This document shows positions 54,357 to 64,000 of a stretch of DNA of 64,000 bases, in pieces. Made by a program: the position numbers and the translations under genes. Position 1 is the first letter of the stretch; every line of letters starts with the position of its first letter. The notes under the pieces are model-generated. The model was not told the origin of the DNA. It saw only the letters and a program-made list of their open reading frames with translations, and searched no databases. This DNA comes from Sulfurimonas gotlandica GD1 (GTDB lineage: Bacteria > Campylobacterota > Campylobacteria > Campylobacterales > Sulfurimonadaceae), in the NCBI RefSeq assembly GCF_000242915.1, contig NZ_AFRZ01000001.1, positions 2,170,001-2,234,000 on the forward strand, read 5' to 3'.

Positions 54357-55624
54357 AGATACTTACATTTACAGGTCGCACACCTTCTGAAGCTCTAAAA
54401 AAAGCTAAGCTTGAAGTTGGCGATGATGGTATGCTTATTGAGACTCGTGAGATTCAGAAAAAAGCACTAGGTAGACAACCACTTTATGAGATAGTTATAG
54501 GAATAGATGGAAATGATGTTCATTCAACTTATCCAAATAAAATTAAGCCGCTACATGAACAAAAACCACTAAGACAAGAGAGTGCAGATGTGCTTTATGA
54601 TATCTCAAGTGCAGCTGCACAGATATCTGAAATAGCAAATGTTAGAGATCCTCTTTATGGGTATAACACTTCAAAAGAACCGATTAAATCTTATGAGCCA
54701 AAAGAGTTAAAAGAGATAAAATCAGAAATAAATAAACTTGGTGACAAAGTAAAACTTATTCAAAATATGTTTTGGAATGAAAAAGCACCAGATTTAGAGA
54801 GTCAAATACCTTCAGAGTTTGCTGAGATATACAGACTGGCTTCTCAAAGTGGTATGGATAGAAATCATCTTGATGCTATTATGAGAATGACACTAGAGCA
54901 TATGCCACTGAAAATGAGAGAAAACTCGTCAACAGTAAAAAGATATTTTCAAACACTTCTTAGAAAAATGATTCCAATCAGAAGAGAGAGTGTGCCAACA
55001 CCAGGAACTAAAAAAGTCATTATGCTTGTTGGTCCTACTGGAGTTGGAAAAACAACTTCAATAGCTAAACTTGCAGCAAGGTATTCCTATCTGATGCAAA
55101 AGAGATATAAAGTTGGACTTGTTGTTTTAGATACATATCGTATTGGAGCAGTTGAACAACTTATGCAATATGCAAGAATGATGAAACTTGGAATTGAAAC
55201 TGTTGTTGATCCTCCTGAATTTGCTACTGCACTAAACTCACTTAGATATTGTGACTATATCCTTATAGATACCATGGGTTCAAGTCCATATGATAAAAAT
55301 AAAATAGAGAAGATTTATGAATGTCTAGAAGCAAATGATACAGAGTTCAATGTGGATGTTGTTTTAGTAATGCCAAGTTCAATAAAGTATGAAGATCTTA
55401 AAGCTACTTATGATAATTTTTCTACTTTAAATGTGGATACTGTAATGTTTACAAAACTTGATGAGACTATGGGGTTTGGAAATATTTTTTCACTCGCTTA
55501 TGAGACTAAACGTCCTATAAGCTATTTCTCTGTAGGACAAGAAGTGCCAGAAGATTTAGTATGTGCAAGTAGTGATTTTTTAGTTGAGTGTTTATTAAAT
55601 GGCTTTAATAGGAGCAAAGCATGA
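54353..55624 (+). CDS. flhF: Flagellar SRP-like GTPase FlhF
   Basis: Places the flagellum at the cell pole. The 423-residue product has the N-terminal B domain (MKILTFTGRTPSEALKKAKLEVG), a variable linker, and the NG domain: MLVGPTGVGKTTSIAKLAARY, VVLDTYRIGAVEQL, LIDTMGSSPYD and MFTKLDETMGFG. It overlaps folK and flhG by 4 bases each. Campylobacterota also use it to activate flagellar genes. Confidence 0.95.
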   Translation: MKILTFTGRTPSEALKKAKLEVGDDGMLIETREIQKKALGRQPLYEIVIGIDGNDVHSTYPNKIKPLHEQKPLRQESADVLYDISSAAAQISEIANVRDPLYGYNTSKEPIKSYEPKELKEIKSEINKLGDKVKLIQNMFWNEKAPDLESQIPSEFAEIYRLASQSGMDRNHLDAIMRMTLEHMPLKMRENSSTVKRYFQTLLRKMIPIRRESVPTPGTKKVIMLVGPTGVGKTTSIAKLAARYSYLMQKRYKVGLVVLDTYRIGAVEQLMQYARMMKLGIETVVDPPEFATALNSLRYCDYILIDTMGSSPYDKNKIEKIYECLEANDTEFNVDVVLVMPSSIKYEDLKATYDNFSTLNVDTVMFTKLDETMGFGNIFSLAYETKRPISYFSVGQEVPEDLVCASSDFLVECLLNGFNRSKA

Positions 55625-56496
55625 TAGGACATCAGGCTGAAAAACTAGAAGAACTTGTCGCTTCAAACTCTCATAATAAGTCTAAAAAAACTAGATTTAT
55701 AGCCATTACAAGTGGAAAAGGTGGAGTAGGTAAGAGTACAATTAGCTCTAATCTAGCTTATGTTCTATCTCAAAGTGGTCTAAATGTTGGTATCTTTGAT
55801 GCGGATATTGGCTTGGCTAACTTGGATGTAATGTTTAATGTGAAGATTAAAAAAAATATCTTACATGTTCTAAAGGGCGAAGCAACTGTAAGTGATATAT
55901 TAATTCCTATTACTAGAAACCTTATTTTGATTCCTGGAGAGAGCGGTGATGAAATACTAAAGTATGCAGATGCAGCACTATTTAAAAGATTTATGGAAGA
56001 GGCTCAAGTCCTTGATAAACTTGATGTCATGATAATAGATACCGGGGCTGGAATTGGTGAGCATATTCAGATGTTTTTAAATGCGGCTGATGATGTGATT
56101 GTAGTGACTGTACCAGATCCAGCAGCTATTACAGACGCGTATGCAACAATCAAAACTGTTGCCTTGCTTAGAAATGATATTGGTCTTATCATGAATCAAG
56201 TAAAAAATGAAAAAGAAGCTGAAGCTGTTTTTGAGAAGATTCGAAAAGTGGCATTAGCAAATATTGGTGAGAAATTAGACTTGCAGCTTATGGGTAAGAT
56301 AAACAGTGACGTGAAAGTAAGTTCGTCAATTAAGCGCAGAGCACTCTTTAGTGTTTCATATCCAAATTCTCAGCCACACACTGATATAACGGCAATTGCA
56401 AGCAAGATAGCGAGTAGATTGGAACGAAATATGCTCGTTAGTCCAAATGAGAGTGGATTAACTGGGCTATTTAAACGCTTAATGGAACATTTTTAA
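55621..56496 (+). CDS. flhG: Flagellar number regulator FlhG (MinD-like ATPase)
   Basis: Partner of FlhF that limits flagellar number. The 291-residue product has the deviant Walker A ITSGKGGVGKSTISSNLAYVL, DADIGLANLDVMFN, MIIDTGAGIGEHIQMFL, and VSSSIKRRALFSVSYPNSQ. It ends with a possible membrane-targeting helix (LTGLFKRLMEHF). Confidence 0.94.
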   Translation: MIGHQAEKLEELVASNSHNKSKKTRFIAITSGKGGVGKSTISSNLAYVLSQSGLNVGIFDADIGLANLDVMFNVKIKKNILHVLKGEATVSDILIPITRNLILIPGESGDEILKYADAALFKRFMEEAQVLDKLDVMIIDTGAGIGEHIQMFLNAADDVIVVTVPDPAAITDAYATIKTVALLRNDIGLIMNQVKNEKEAEAVFEKIRKVALANIGEKLDLQLMGKINSDVKVSSSIKRRALFSVSYPNSQPHTDITAIASKIASRLERNMLVSPNESGLTGLFKRLMEHF

Positions 56497-56517
56497 GTAT
56501 ATTTTTGGGGTACATGG

Positions 56518-56853
56518 ATGTTAGGTGAAAACTTTGTATATTTTTTTACAGTTCAGGGCTTTTTTGTCGGAATAATTTTTGGCGTGCTAAAGTCTTTTGA
56601 TGCTGAAGGTTTACTTCTGTATACCTTTTTCATAACTACATTTTTTTACCTTTTTTCACATATAATAATTGCTATGTATTTTAGAACAATTACTGCAAAG
56701 TCTTATTTCTTTCCTAAAGAGGCACATGAAAGAGAATTAGATCTTTTTGTGAGAGAAATAAACAAGAGAGAAAAACTTATTGATTCTGTATATAAAATTA
56801 CAGATGCCGCAATAAAAATGAACTCTCAAGAGATGCCAGGACAAAAAACATGA
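56518..56853 (+). CDS. Small membrane protein of the flagellar operon
   Basis: A 111-residue protein with two predicted membrane helices (about 10-27 and 35-55), then a charged tail (KEAHERELDLFVREINKREKLI). A similar unnamed gene lies between flhG and fliA in Helicobacter (HP1033), from memory. No function is known. It overlaps fliA by 4 bases. Confidence 0.7.
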   Translation: MLGENFVYFFTVQGFFVGIIFGVLKSFDAEGLLLYTFFITTFFYLFSHIIIAMYFRTITAKSYFFPKEAHERELDLFVREINKREKLIDSVYKITDAAIKMNSQEMPGQKT

Positions 56854-57533
56854 TTTCTGCATATACGCAAGACATCAAGCACAAAGAAGATGAGCTGGCT
56901 ATCCAGTACTTACCTGCTGTAAAAGCAATGGCATTTAGATTAAAAGAGAGACTCCCTAGCTCAATTGACTATATGGATTTATCAGCCATAGGAACAGAAG
57001 AATTAATAAAGTTGGCTAGAAGATATGATGAAAAATTAAATGATTCTTTTTGGGGATATGCAAAAAAAAGAGTTTATGGAGCAATGCTAGACTATCTAAG
57101 AAGTTTGGATATTTTATCTCGTGCTAGCAGAAAGCTAGTAAAAGCTATAGATTATGCTGTAGAAGAACACAGATTGACCCATGAAGAAGAGCCAACAGAT
57201 GCAGAACTGGCACTAATATTAGGCGAGAGCGAAGAAAAAGTTCATGAAGCTAGAATTGCATCTACTATATATACCGTTATGCCACTGCATGATCAGCTAC
57301 AAGTTGGTGATGAAGGTGCTGCGTTAGCCCTTATTGAAAAAGAAGAGCTTATTGCTGTTATAAAAAAAGTTCTATCTGGATACAATGAAAGGGAACAGTT
57401 GATAATTCAGTTTTACTACTTTGAAGAGTTGAATCTAAAAGAAATTAGTGAGATTTTAGATATTACTGAGTCTAGGATTTCACAGATTCATAAATCAGTT
57501 ATTCACAAAATTAAAGAAAGTGTAGGGGCATAA
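56850..57533 (+). CDS. fliA: Flagellar sigma factor, sigma-28
   Basis: Directs late flagellar gene transcription. The 227-residue product has region 2 (IQYLPAVKAMAFRLKERLPSSIDYMDL, IGTEELIKLARRYDE, FWGYAKKRVYGAMLDYLR), region 3 (TDAELALILGESEEKVHEA) and region 4 (YNEREQLIIQFYYFEELNLKEISEILDITESRISQIHKSVIHKIK). It lies one base before fliM. No FlgM is seen nearby. Confidence 0.94.
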   Translation: MISAYTQDIKHKEDELAIQYLPAVKAMAFRLKERLPSSIDYMDLSAIGTEELIKLARRYDEKLNDSFWGYAKKRVYGAMLDYLRSLDILSRASRKLVKAIDYAVEEHRLTHEEEPTDAELALILGESEEKVHEARIASTIYTVMPLHDQLQVGDEGAALALIEKEELIAVIKKVLSGYNEREQLIIQFYYFEELNLKEISEILDITESRISQIHKSVIHKIKESVGA

Positions 57534-57534
57534 T

Positions 57535-58632
57535 ATGGCAGATATACTTTCACAAGAAGAAATTGACGCACTACTCGACGTTGTTGAGGATGAGGGTGAT
57601 GATATCTTAGAGAGCTCAGATGACAATATGCTCCCACAAAGACAAGTAACACTTTACGATTTTAAGAGACCAAATAGGGTTTCAAAAGAACAACTACGTG
57701 CATTTCGTGGTGTTCATGACAAAATGGCACGTTCATTAGCATCTCAGATATCTTCTATTATGCGTTCAATTGTTGAGATACAACTTCACTCAGTTGACCA
57801 GATGACTTACGGTGAGTTTCTTATGTCACTTCCAAATCCGACAAGTTTTAATGTTTTTTCTGTAAAACCTTTAGAAGGAAGTGGTGTAATAGAGATAAAT
57901 CCATCTATAGCATTTCCTATGTTAGATCGTCTTTTAGGTGGAAAAGGTGAACCATTTGACGCAAGTAGAGAGTTTTCAGATATAGAATTAAGTCTATTTG
58001 AGACTATTTTACGTGTAATGATGAGTACATTAAAAGAGGCTTGGGGACCAGTAATGGAGATTTACCCAACAATAGAGTCAAAAGAATCAAGTCCTAATGT
58101 TGTTCAGATTGTTGCTCAAAATGAAATTGTTGTTATGGTTGTAATGGAGATTATTATTGGACATAGTTCTGGTATGATGAATATCTGCTATCCAGTTATA
58201 TCTCTAGAGCCAATTCTTCCTAAGTTAGCAAGTAGAGATTTAATGCTAAATGAGACAAGCTCCAAGAAAAGCAGAAATACAGAATTACAAGTTTTACTTG
58301 GTGGTGCAAAAGTAAATGTAGAAGCTAACCTTGGAGATGCAGAACTTACGATGAGAGATGTCTTAGATTTACAAATTGGCGATGTTGTAAGGTTATCAAG
58401 TGCAGCAAATGACATAGTAACGGTTAGCATTGATGGCAAAGAAAGATTCCGTGGTCAGATTGGATTAAGAAGATTTAGAAAATCAATACAAATTTCTGAA
58501 ATAATAGATACAGAAAAAGATGCTGTTAAACGTGCATTAGAGAATTTTGAAAACATGAGACATGAAAAAATCTCTGGAGTTAGAGATATAGTAAATGATG
58601 ATAATAAAAATGAAGGGTCAATAGATGAATAA
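57535..58632 (+). CDS. fliM: Flagellar motor switch protein FliM
   Basis: Part of the C-ring; binds phospho-CheY. The 365-residue product begins with the CheY-binding motif LSQEEIDALLDVVE, then has DFKRPNRVSKEQLRAFRGVHDKMARSLASQISS, NPTSFNVFSVKPLEG, and a C-terminal SpoA domain (NLGDAELTMRDVLDLQIGDVVRLSS). It overlaps fliY by 8 bases. Confidence 0.95.
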   Translation: MADILSQEEIDALLDVVEDEGDDILESSDDNMLPQRQVTLYDFKRPNRVSKEQLRAFRGVHDKMARSLASQISSIMRSIVEIQLHSVDQMTYGEFLMSLPNPTSFNVFSVKPLEGSGVIEINPSIAFPMLDRLLGGKGEPFDASREFSDIELSLFETILRVMMSTLKEAWGPVMEIYPTIESKESSPNVVQIVAQNEIVVMVVMEIIIGHSSGMMNICYPVISLEPILPKLASRDLMLNETSSKKSRNTELQVLLGGAKVNVEANLGDAELTMRDVLDLQIGDVVRLSSAANDIVTVSIDGKERFRGQIGLRRFRKSIQISEIIDTEKDAVKRALENFENMRHEKISGVRDIVNDDNKNEGSIDE

Positions 58633-59491
58633 TTTTATGAAACTATTTGAAGATGAAACAATTGGTACAGTAGAAGCCCTTGTAGGTCAAGCACCAAAAC
58701 TGGAGATGAAAGAGGAACAAAATTTAAGCATTATTTCAAATATCATTCCTCCAATAGTACTTGCCAAACTGAGTGTAAGTGGAGATATTAATGCTACTGC
58801 CATGGTTGCCCTTACCCCAAATCTTGCAGCTTCACTTTCTGATATGATGATGGGCGAAGATGCAAGTGATAGAGATGATGTAAGTGATGATGATTTAGAT
58901 GCCTCAAAAGAGATTATCTCAAACATTTTTGGTGCAATTAGCAACTCTCTTTCTGCACAAAAAGAGATACCTGTTTTATCTTTTAAAATTGATAGTATTG
59001 AGTTTGTTGGAGAGGATTCAGACGTAAGCCTTGAAGATTATAGTAAAATGTATGTATATAAATTTATGATTGGAGATCTTACCTCTCTTTTTATGTTTAT
59101 ATTAGATGAAAATCTTAATAATTCATTAGAAGGCAATACTAAAGACAATAGTCATGATAGTATGTCTCCGAGTATGTCTTCAGTGAGTAGTGACTATACA
59201 TCTAATGTAAAACTAAGTGGTGAAGAAATGAATAATATCTCTCTTATTATGGATGTTAAACTTCCTGTTCGTGTAAGAATTGGTAAAAAGAAAATGCTTT
59301 TAAAAGATGTTCTTAATATGGATATAGGTTCTGTTATTGAGTTAAATCAGTTGGCAAATGATCCATTGGATATTTTGGTAGATAACCATGTTATAGCACA
59401 AGGAGAAGTTGTTATTGTGGATGGTAACTTCGGTGTTCAAATAACTTCTATCGGATCAAAAAGAGAGAGATTAACTCAACTCAAGGCATAA
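58625..59491 (+). CDS. fliY: Flagellar motor switch protein FliY/FliN-type
   Basis: Second C-ring component. The 288-residue product has a CheC-like N-terminal half (about 20-160) and a SpoA (FliN) domain at the C-terminus (IMDVKLPVRVRIGKKKMLLKDVLNMDIGSVIELNQ). An acidic linker (DDVSDDDLD) and a Ser-rich stretch (SHDSMSPSMSSVSSDY) are visible. FliY instead of plain FliN next to FliM is usual in Campylobacterota. Confidence 0.9.
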   Translation: MNNFMKLFEDETIGTVEALVGQAPKLEMKEEQNLSIISNIIPPIVLAKLSVSGDINATAMVALTPNLAASLSDMMMGEDASDRDDVSDDDLDASKEIISNIFGAISNSLSAQKEIPVLSFKIDSIEFVGEDSDVSLEDYSKMYVYKFMIGDLTSLFMFILDENLNNSLEGNTKDNSHDSMSPSMSSVSSDYTSNVKLSGEEMNNISLIMDVKLPVRVRIGKKKMLLKDVLNMDIGSVIELNQLANDPLDILVDNHVIAQGEVVIVDGNFGVQITSIGSKRERLTQLKA

Positions 59492-59493
59492 AA

Positions 59494-60264
59494 ATGAAAG
59501 CTAATAAAAATGAATTAGCAAAAAAGTATATAAAAGACATAAAGTCAGCTGACGTTTGGAGTGTCTTCAAAATTATTGCTGATTTTGTAAAAGGCTTTGA
59601 TGAACTTGGTGAACTAGGACCAACTGTTACAGTGTTTGGTAGTGCAAGAACTAAAAAAACTCACCCTTATTATAAAAAAGCTCAAAAATTATCTTCGATG
59701 CTAGGTTCACGCGGTTTTAACATTATGACAGGCGGTGGACCTGGAATTATGGAAGGTGCTAACAAAGGCGCTATAAAACATCATGATGTTGAATCTATTG
59801 GTTTAAATATTGATCTTGCATTTGAACAAACAGCTAATCCTTTTACAACAAAAGATTTAAGTTTTGATTACTTCTTTTCAAGAAAAGTAATGCTAGTAAA
59901 ATACTCTATCGCATATGTTATCTTTCCTGGTGGTTATGGAACATTGGATGAACTATTTGAAGCATTAACACTTATTCAAACTAGAAAAGTGACAGGTGTT
60001 AAAGTCTTTGTAGTTGGTGTAGATTTTTACAAACCACTCTTAGATTTTATTGAGAAAAAAATGTTAAAAAATGGCATGATAGATGAAGTTGACTTTGAGT
60101 TGATTAGATTAACAGATGATTTGAAATTGATTGTTAATGAGATTCAGCAATCATTGCTTGAACAGATTAAAATGCTTCAAGACGTTGGTCTAGGAGATAG
60201 TCAATACTGTAAATCACTTTCAGAATCTTCCGCAAGTAAGAATATAAAGACTAAAGATATATAA
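59494..60264 (+). CDS. LOG-family protein (Rossmann-fold nucleotide-binding)
   Basis: A 256-residue protein. FGSARTKKTHPYYKKA, MTGGGPGIMEGANKGA and FPGGYGTLDELFEALTLIQT are the motifs of the LOG/TIGR00730 family, which cleaves ribose-5-phosphate from nucleotides such as cytokinin monophosphates in some members. The bacterial role is not settled. It lies 2 bases after fliY and 3 bases before mnmA. Confidence 0.85.
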   Translation: MKANKNELAKKYIKDIKSADVWSVFKIIADFVKGFDELGELGPTVTVFGSARTKKTHPYYKKAQKLSSMLGSRGFNIMTGGGPGIMEGANKGAIKHHDVESIGLNIDLAFEQTANPFTTKDLSFDYFFSRKVMLVKYSIAYVIFPGGYGTLDELFEALTLIQTRKVTGVKVFVVGVDFYKPLLDFIEKKMLKNGMIDEVDFELIRLTDDLKLIVNEIQQSLLEQIKMLQDVGLGDSQYCKSLSESSASKNIKTKDI

Positions 60265-60267
60265 AAT

Positions 60268-61299
60268 ATGAAAAAAAATAAAAAAGTATTAGTTGGTATG
60301 AGTGGTGGTGTAGATTCTACAGTATCAGCTTTACTATTAAAAAAAGACGGTTATGATGTTGAAGGTTTGTATATGAAACTTCACTCAAAACCAGGTTATC
60401 ATGAAGTACACTTATCACGAGCACAAAAAGCAGCTGATTTTGTAGGTATGAAATTACATGTTTTAGACCTACAAGAGACATTTAATGAAAAAGTTTTTCA
60501 ACCATTTATAGATACCTATGCCGAAGGTAAAACACCAAATCCATGCGCTCTGTGTAATAGAAACCTAAAGTTTGGTGAAATGGTTAAGTTTGCTGATTTA
60601 ATTGGAGCAGACTATGTTGCAACTGGACACTATATTAAAACAGATGGAAAATATTTTTATCAAGCTGCTGATGATACTAAAGATCAAAGCTATTTTCTAT
60701 TTTATGTTCAAAAAAACGTTCTACCTAAACTTATCTTCCCACTTGGAAGCAGACATAAAAATGATATAAAAGAGTTTGCTGCATCTATTAAAGGACTGGA
60801 GTCTTTTGCATCTCAAGGGGAATCTAGTGAGATATGTTTTGTTGAAACTACATATACGGACCTTTTAAAAGATTATGTAAACGTAGATAATAGCGGTGAA
60901 GTTTTAGATAGAGATGGTAATGTTGTGGGTGAACATAAAGGTTATATGCATTATACAATTGGAAAACGTAAAGGTTTTACAGTAAAGGGTGCACACGAAC
61001 CTCATTATGTACTGAGTATAGATGCTAAAAACAATCAAATCACTGTAGGCAAAAAAGAAGAGCTTGCTTGTAACAATGTAACTATAGAACACCTTAACAT
61101 GTTTAATGATTCAGATGAATTTGATACAACTGTTAAGTTAAGATATAGAACAATAGCTGTACCTTGTCATGTAAAGATCGAGAATAACAAAGCAACAGTC
61201 ACATTAAAAGAGAGTGTATACGGTGTAGCAACTGGTCAGGCAGCTGTCTTTTATGATGATGACAGGCTAATTGGTGGCGGTTGGATTTGTGCAGTTTAA
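60268..61299 (+). CDS. mnmA: tRNA-uridine 2-sulfurtransferase
   Basis: Makes 2-thiouridine at the wobble base of tRNA-Glu, -Gln and -Lys. The 343-residue product has VLVGMSGGVDSTVSALLLKKDGY (PP-loop), TPNPCALCNRNLKFG (catalytic Cys), ATGHYIK, DQSYFLFYV, SSEICFVE (second Cys) and GQAAVFYDD. tRNA-Glu and tRNA-Lys, two of its substrates, are in this window. It is followed by a 426-base gap to 16S rRNA. Confidence 0.96.
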   Translation: MKKNKKVLVGMSGGVDSTVSALLLKKDGYDVEGLYMKLHSKPGYHEVHLSRAQKAADFVGMKLHVLDLQETFNEKVFQPFIDTYAEGKTPNPCALCNRNLKFGEMVKFADLIGADYVATGHYIKTDGKYFYQAADDTKDQSYFLFYVQKNVLPKLIFPLGSRHKNDIKEFAASIKGLESFASQGESSEICFVETTYTDLLKDYVNVDNSGEVLDRDGNVVGEHKGYMHYTIGKRKGFTVKGAHEPHYVLSIDAKNNQITVGKKEELACNNVTIEHLNMFNDSDEFDTTVKLRYRTIAVPCHVKIENNKATVTLKESVYGVATGQAAVFYDDDRLIGGGWICAV

Positions 61300-61319
61300 T
61301 GCACAAACCAATTACAACT

Positions 61320-61725
61320 AAAAACAATTTGAAAACTTTCCAAAAACTTCCCAACCGATTAAGATTCTTCTAAGCAACAACCCCCTATAATTCCCATCCA
61401 CAAACAAAGAGACCTTGTCAAAAAGGCCTAGAGAGACTTCGAGTTGAAGCTTTTGAGATTGTTTGAGATCATTGAAAACTAAGCAAGTAAATAGACTTAA
61501 TAACTAACGAAACAAGTTAGCGATTAGGCATTAATAAGTTTACTTAGAAATAACTAATTAACAACAACCGTCTATTCTATTTGAATCCAGCAATGGATCC
61601 CAATAGTATAGATACATACAAAGTCCACAGACTGTTCACGCGGTTTGTGGCAACAAAGCCAATGATTTTTAAATCTTGGGCAAAGATCAGTAATTTCACA
61701 GCAATGTGATCTTTACATAATTCAA
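61320..61725 (+). promoter_or_regulatory. rRNA operon promoter and leader
   Basis: The 426-base gap after mnmA holds the rrn promoter and leader, and no gene. TATAAT at 61386-61391 follows a C-run and is followed by CCCATCC. No clear -35 is seen, as is usual for epsilonproteobacterial sigma-70 promoters. An A/T-rich UP-like region lies before it. A hairpin with arms AAAGATCA (61682-61689) and TGATCTTT (61707-61714) stands just before 16S. The antitermination boxes could not be identified with confidence. Confidence 0.65.
61465..61493 (+). other. 5' arm of the pre-16S processing stem
   Basis: GATCATTGAAAACTAAGCAA in this leader segment is complementary, with few mismatches, to TTGCTTAGTTTTCAGTGATC after 16S (63312-63338). 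The two arms form the long helix that RNase III cuts to free pre-16S rRNA. Confidence 0.7.
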
Positions 61726-63241
<1,516 letters not shown>

Positions 63242-63311
63242 TAGAGTAAAGAGAGATCATTCGTTTGATCATCTTACAAAGAAAATCTCACAGAGATGTT
63301 AGTTATTAGTT

Positions 63312-63338
63312 TATTACTTGCTTAGTTTTCAGTGATCT
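63312..63338 (+). other. 3' arm of the pre-16S processing stem
   Basis: Pairs with 61465-61493 as the RNase III helix around 16S. It lies 14 bases before tRNA-Ala. Confidence 0.7.
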
Positions 63339-63351
63339 AATCATTTGAAAT

Positions 63352-63427
63352 GGGGGGTTAGCTCAGCTGGGAGAGCGCCTGCCTTGCACGCAGGAGGTCA
63401 GCGGTTCGATCCCGCTACTCTCCACCA
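63352..63427 (+). tRNA. tRNA-Ala (anticodon TGC) in the rRNA spacer
   Basis: Acceptor GGGGGGT pairs with ACTCTCC (two G-T pairs). The D arm is GCTCAGCTGGGAGAGC, the anticodon loop CTTGCAC between CCTGC and GCAGG, the T arm AGCGG-TTCGATC-CCGCT, and CCA is encoded. No tRNA-Ile follows in the remaining spacer (63428-63658), which is AT-rich and holds only a palindrome TTGGTTTTAAAACCAA near 63488-63503. Confidence 0.97.
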
Positions 63428-63659
63428 TTTCATTTTTTTATAAAGCGTTAAAATCAAATATAAGTTCTTAAATATAAGAGTTTATATTTGGTTTTAAAAC
63501 CAAAAAGTTCATTAAATTATAATTGTTAAAGTCAACATATATAAGAGATAAAAGAATTTATTCAATTATTAATTATATTACTAAATAACTACAAAATCAA
63601 CAGGATCTGTCTTGGATGATGTATAAGTACATTAAACAAGGTAGTGAACGCAAATTAGA

Positions 63660-64000
63660 AAAAAAGATATTAAGGGCCATAGGTGGATGCCTTGGCTAGT
63701 AGAGGCGATGAAAGACGTATCAGGCTGCGATAAGCCTCGGGGAGCTGCCAAAGAGCTTTGATCCGGGGATTTCTGAATGGGGCAACCCAGCATGGTGCGA
63801 ATCATGTTACCCTTTCGAGGGGGCGAACTCAGGGAAGTGAAACATCTCAGTACCTGAAGGAAAAGAAATCAAACGAGATTCCCAAAGTAGCGGCGAGCGA
63901 AATGGGATTAGGGCTGTTAGTGATAATATATTTGTTAGGTGAACACTTTGGAAAGAGTGAGCATAGAGGGTGATACTCCTGTAACCGAAAACATTTATAT
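63660..64000 (+). rRNA. rrl: 23S ribosomal RNA, 5' part
   Basis: Begins near AAGATATTAAGGGCCATAGG, with the conserved GGTGGATGCCTTGGC, GGCGATGAAAGACGT, and GAACTCAGGGAAGTGAAACATCTCAGTACC. It runs off the window end. The exact 5' end is not certain to within several bases. Confidence 0.93.

Overview
The window is AT-rich chromosomal DNA from a Campylobacterota (epsilonproteobacterial) organism, most likely Sulfurimonas or a close relative. The grounds are gene content and order remembered from Helicobacter and Campylobacter: an aroQ-folK-flhF-flhG-fliA-fliM-fliY block, an lpxC-tsaB-thrB-ylxR-infB-rbfA-rimP block, a response regulator of the HsrA/CosR family, FliY used with FliM, and histidine kinases with the HQWRQPL H-box. 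No database search was possible, so the genus is an inference. No phage, insertion sequence or CRISPR array was seen.

Layout. 1-254 is the 5' end of gyrA (minus strand). 466-3428 is a nitrogen module: two different ammonium transporters flank a GlnK/PII gene, and the two transporter promoters share a palindromic motif at the same distance from the -10. 3516-5893 holds tonB, rubredoxin, a REC-kinase protein, tRNA-Glu and tRNA-Lys. 6036-25397 is the unusual part. It contains two paralogous sets of BatA, BatB/C and BatD-like genes (aerotolerance-type von Willebrand factor A proteins). Between them lie five exported proteins or lipoproteins (two LPP20-like, one CsgG-like), a Leu/Phe-tRNA-protein-transferase-like gene and one MoxR ATPase. 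A sensor kinase and a diguanylate cyclase response regulator sit on the opposite strand between moxR and its usual DUF58 partner.

25389-38593 carries tyrA, bamA, ppx/gppA, a ferredoxin, an HsrA/CosR-like regulator with its own kinase, folB, plsY, nadA, nadC, flhB, a DHH-like protein and an M23 peptidase. 38692-48175 is a run of housekeeping genes on the plus strand: lpxC, tsaB, thrB, ylxR, infB, rbfA, rimP, ribD, ubiE/menG, xseA and an FmdE-like gene. 48186-52826 (minus) carries sppA, an amidohydrolase, a glycosyltransferase and a malate:quinone oxidoreductase. 52968-61299 (plus) carries a small unknown gene, aroQ, folK, the flagellar set flhF-flhG-(unknown)-fliA-fliM-fliY, a LOG-family gene and mnmA. 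61300-64000 is an rRNA operon: promoter and leader, 16S, tRNA-Ala(TGC) and the start of 23S, with no tRNA-Ile in the spacer.

The points most worth following are the double Bat/lipoprotein region with a single MoxR, the intact HsrA-like two-component pair (the Helicobacter and Campylobacter relatives are orphan, atypical regulators), the shared operator at both amt promoters, and a dispersed element that carries a 27-codon reading frame in both copies.
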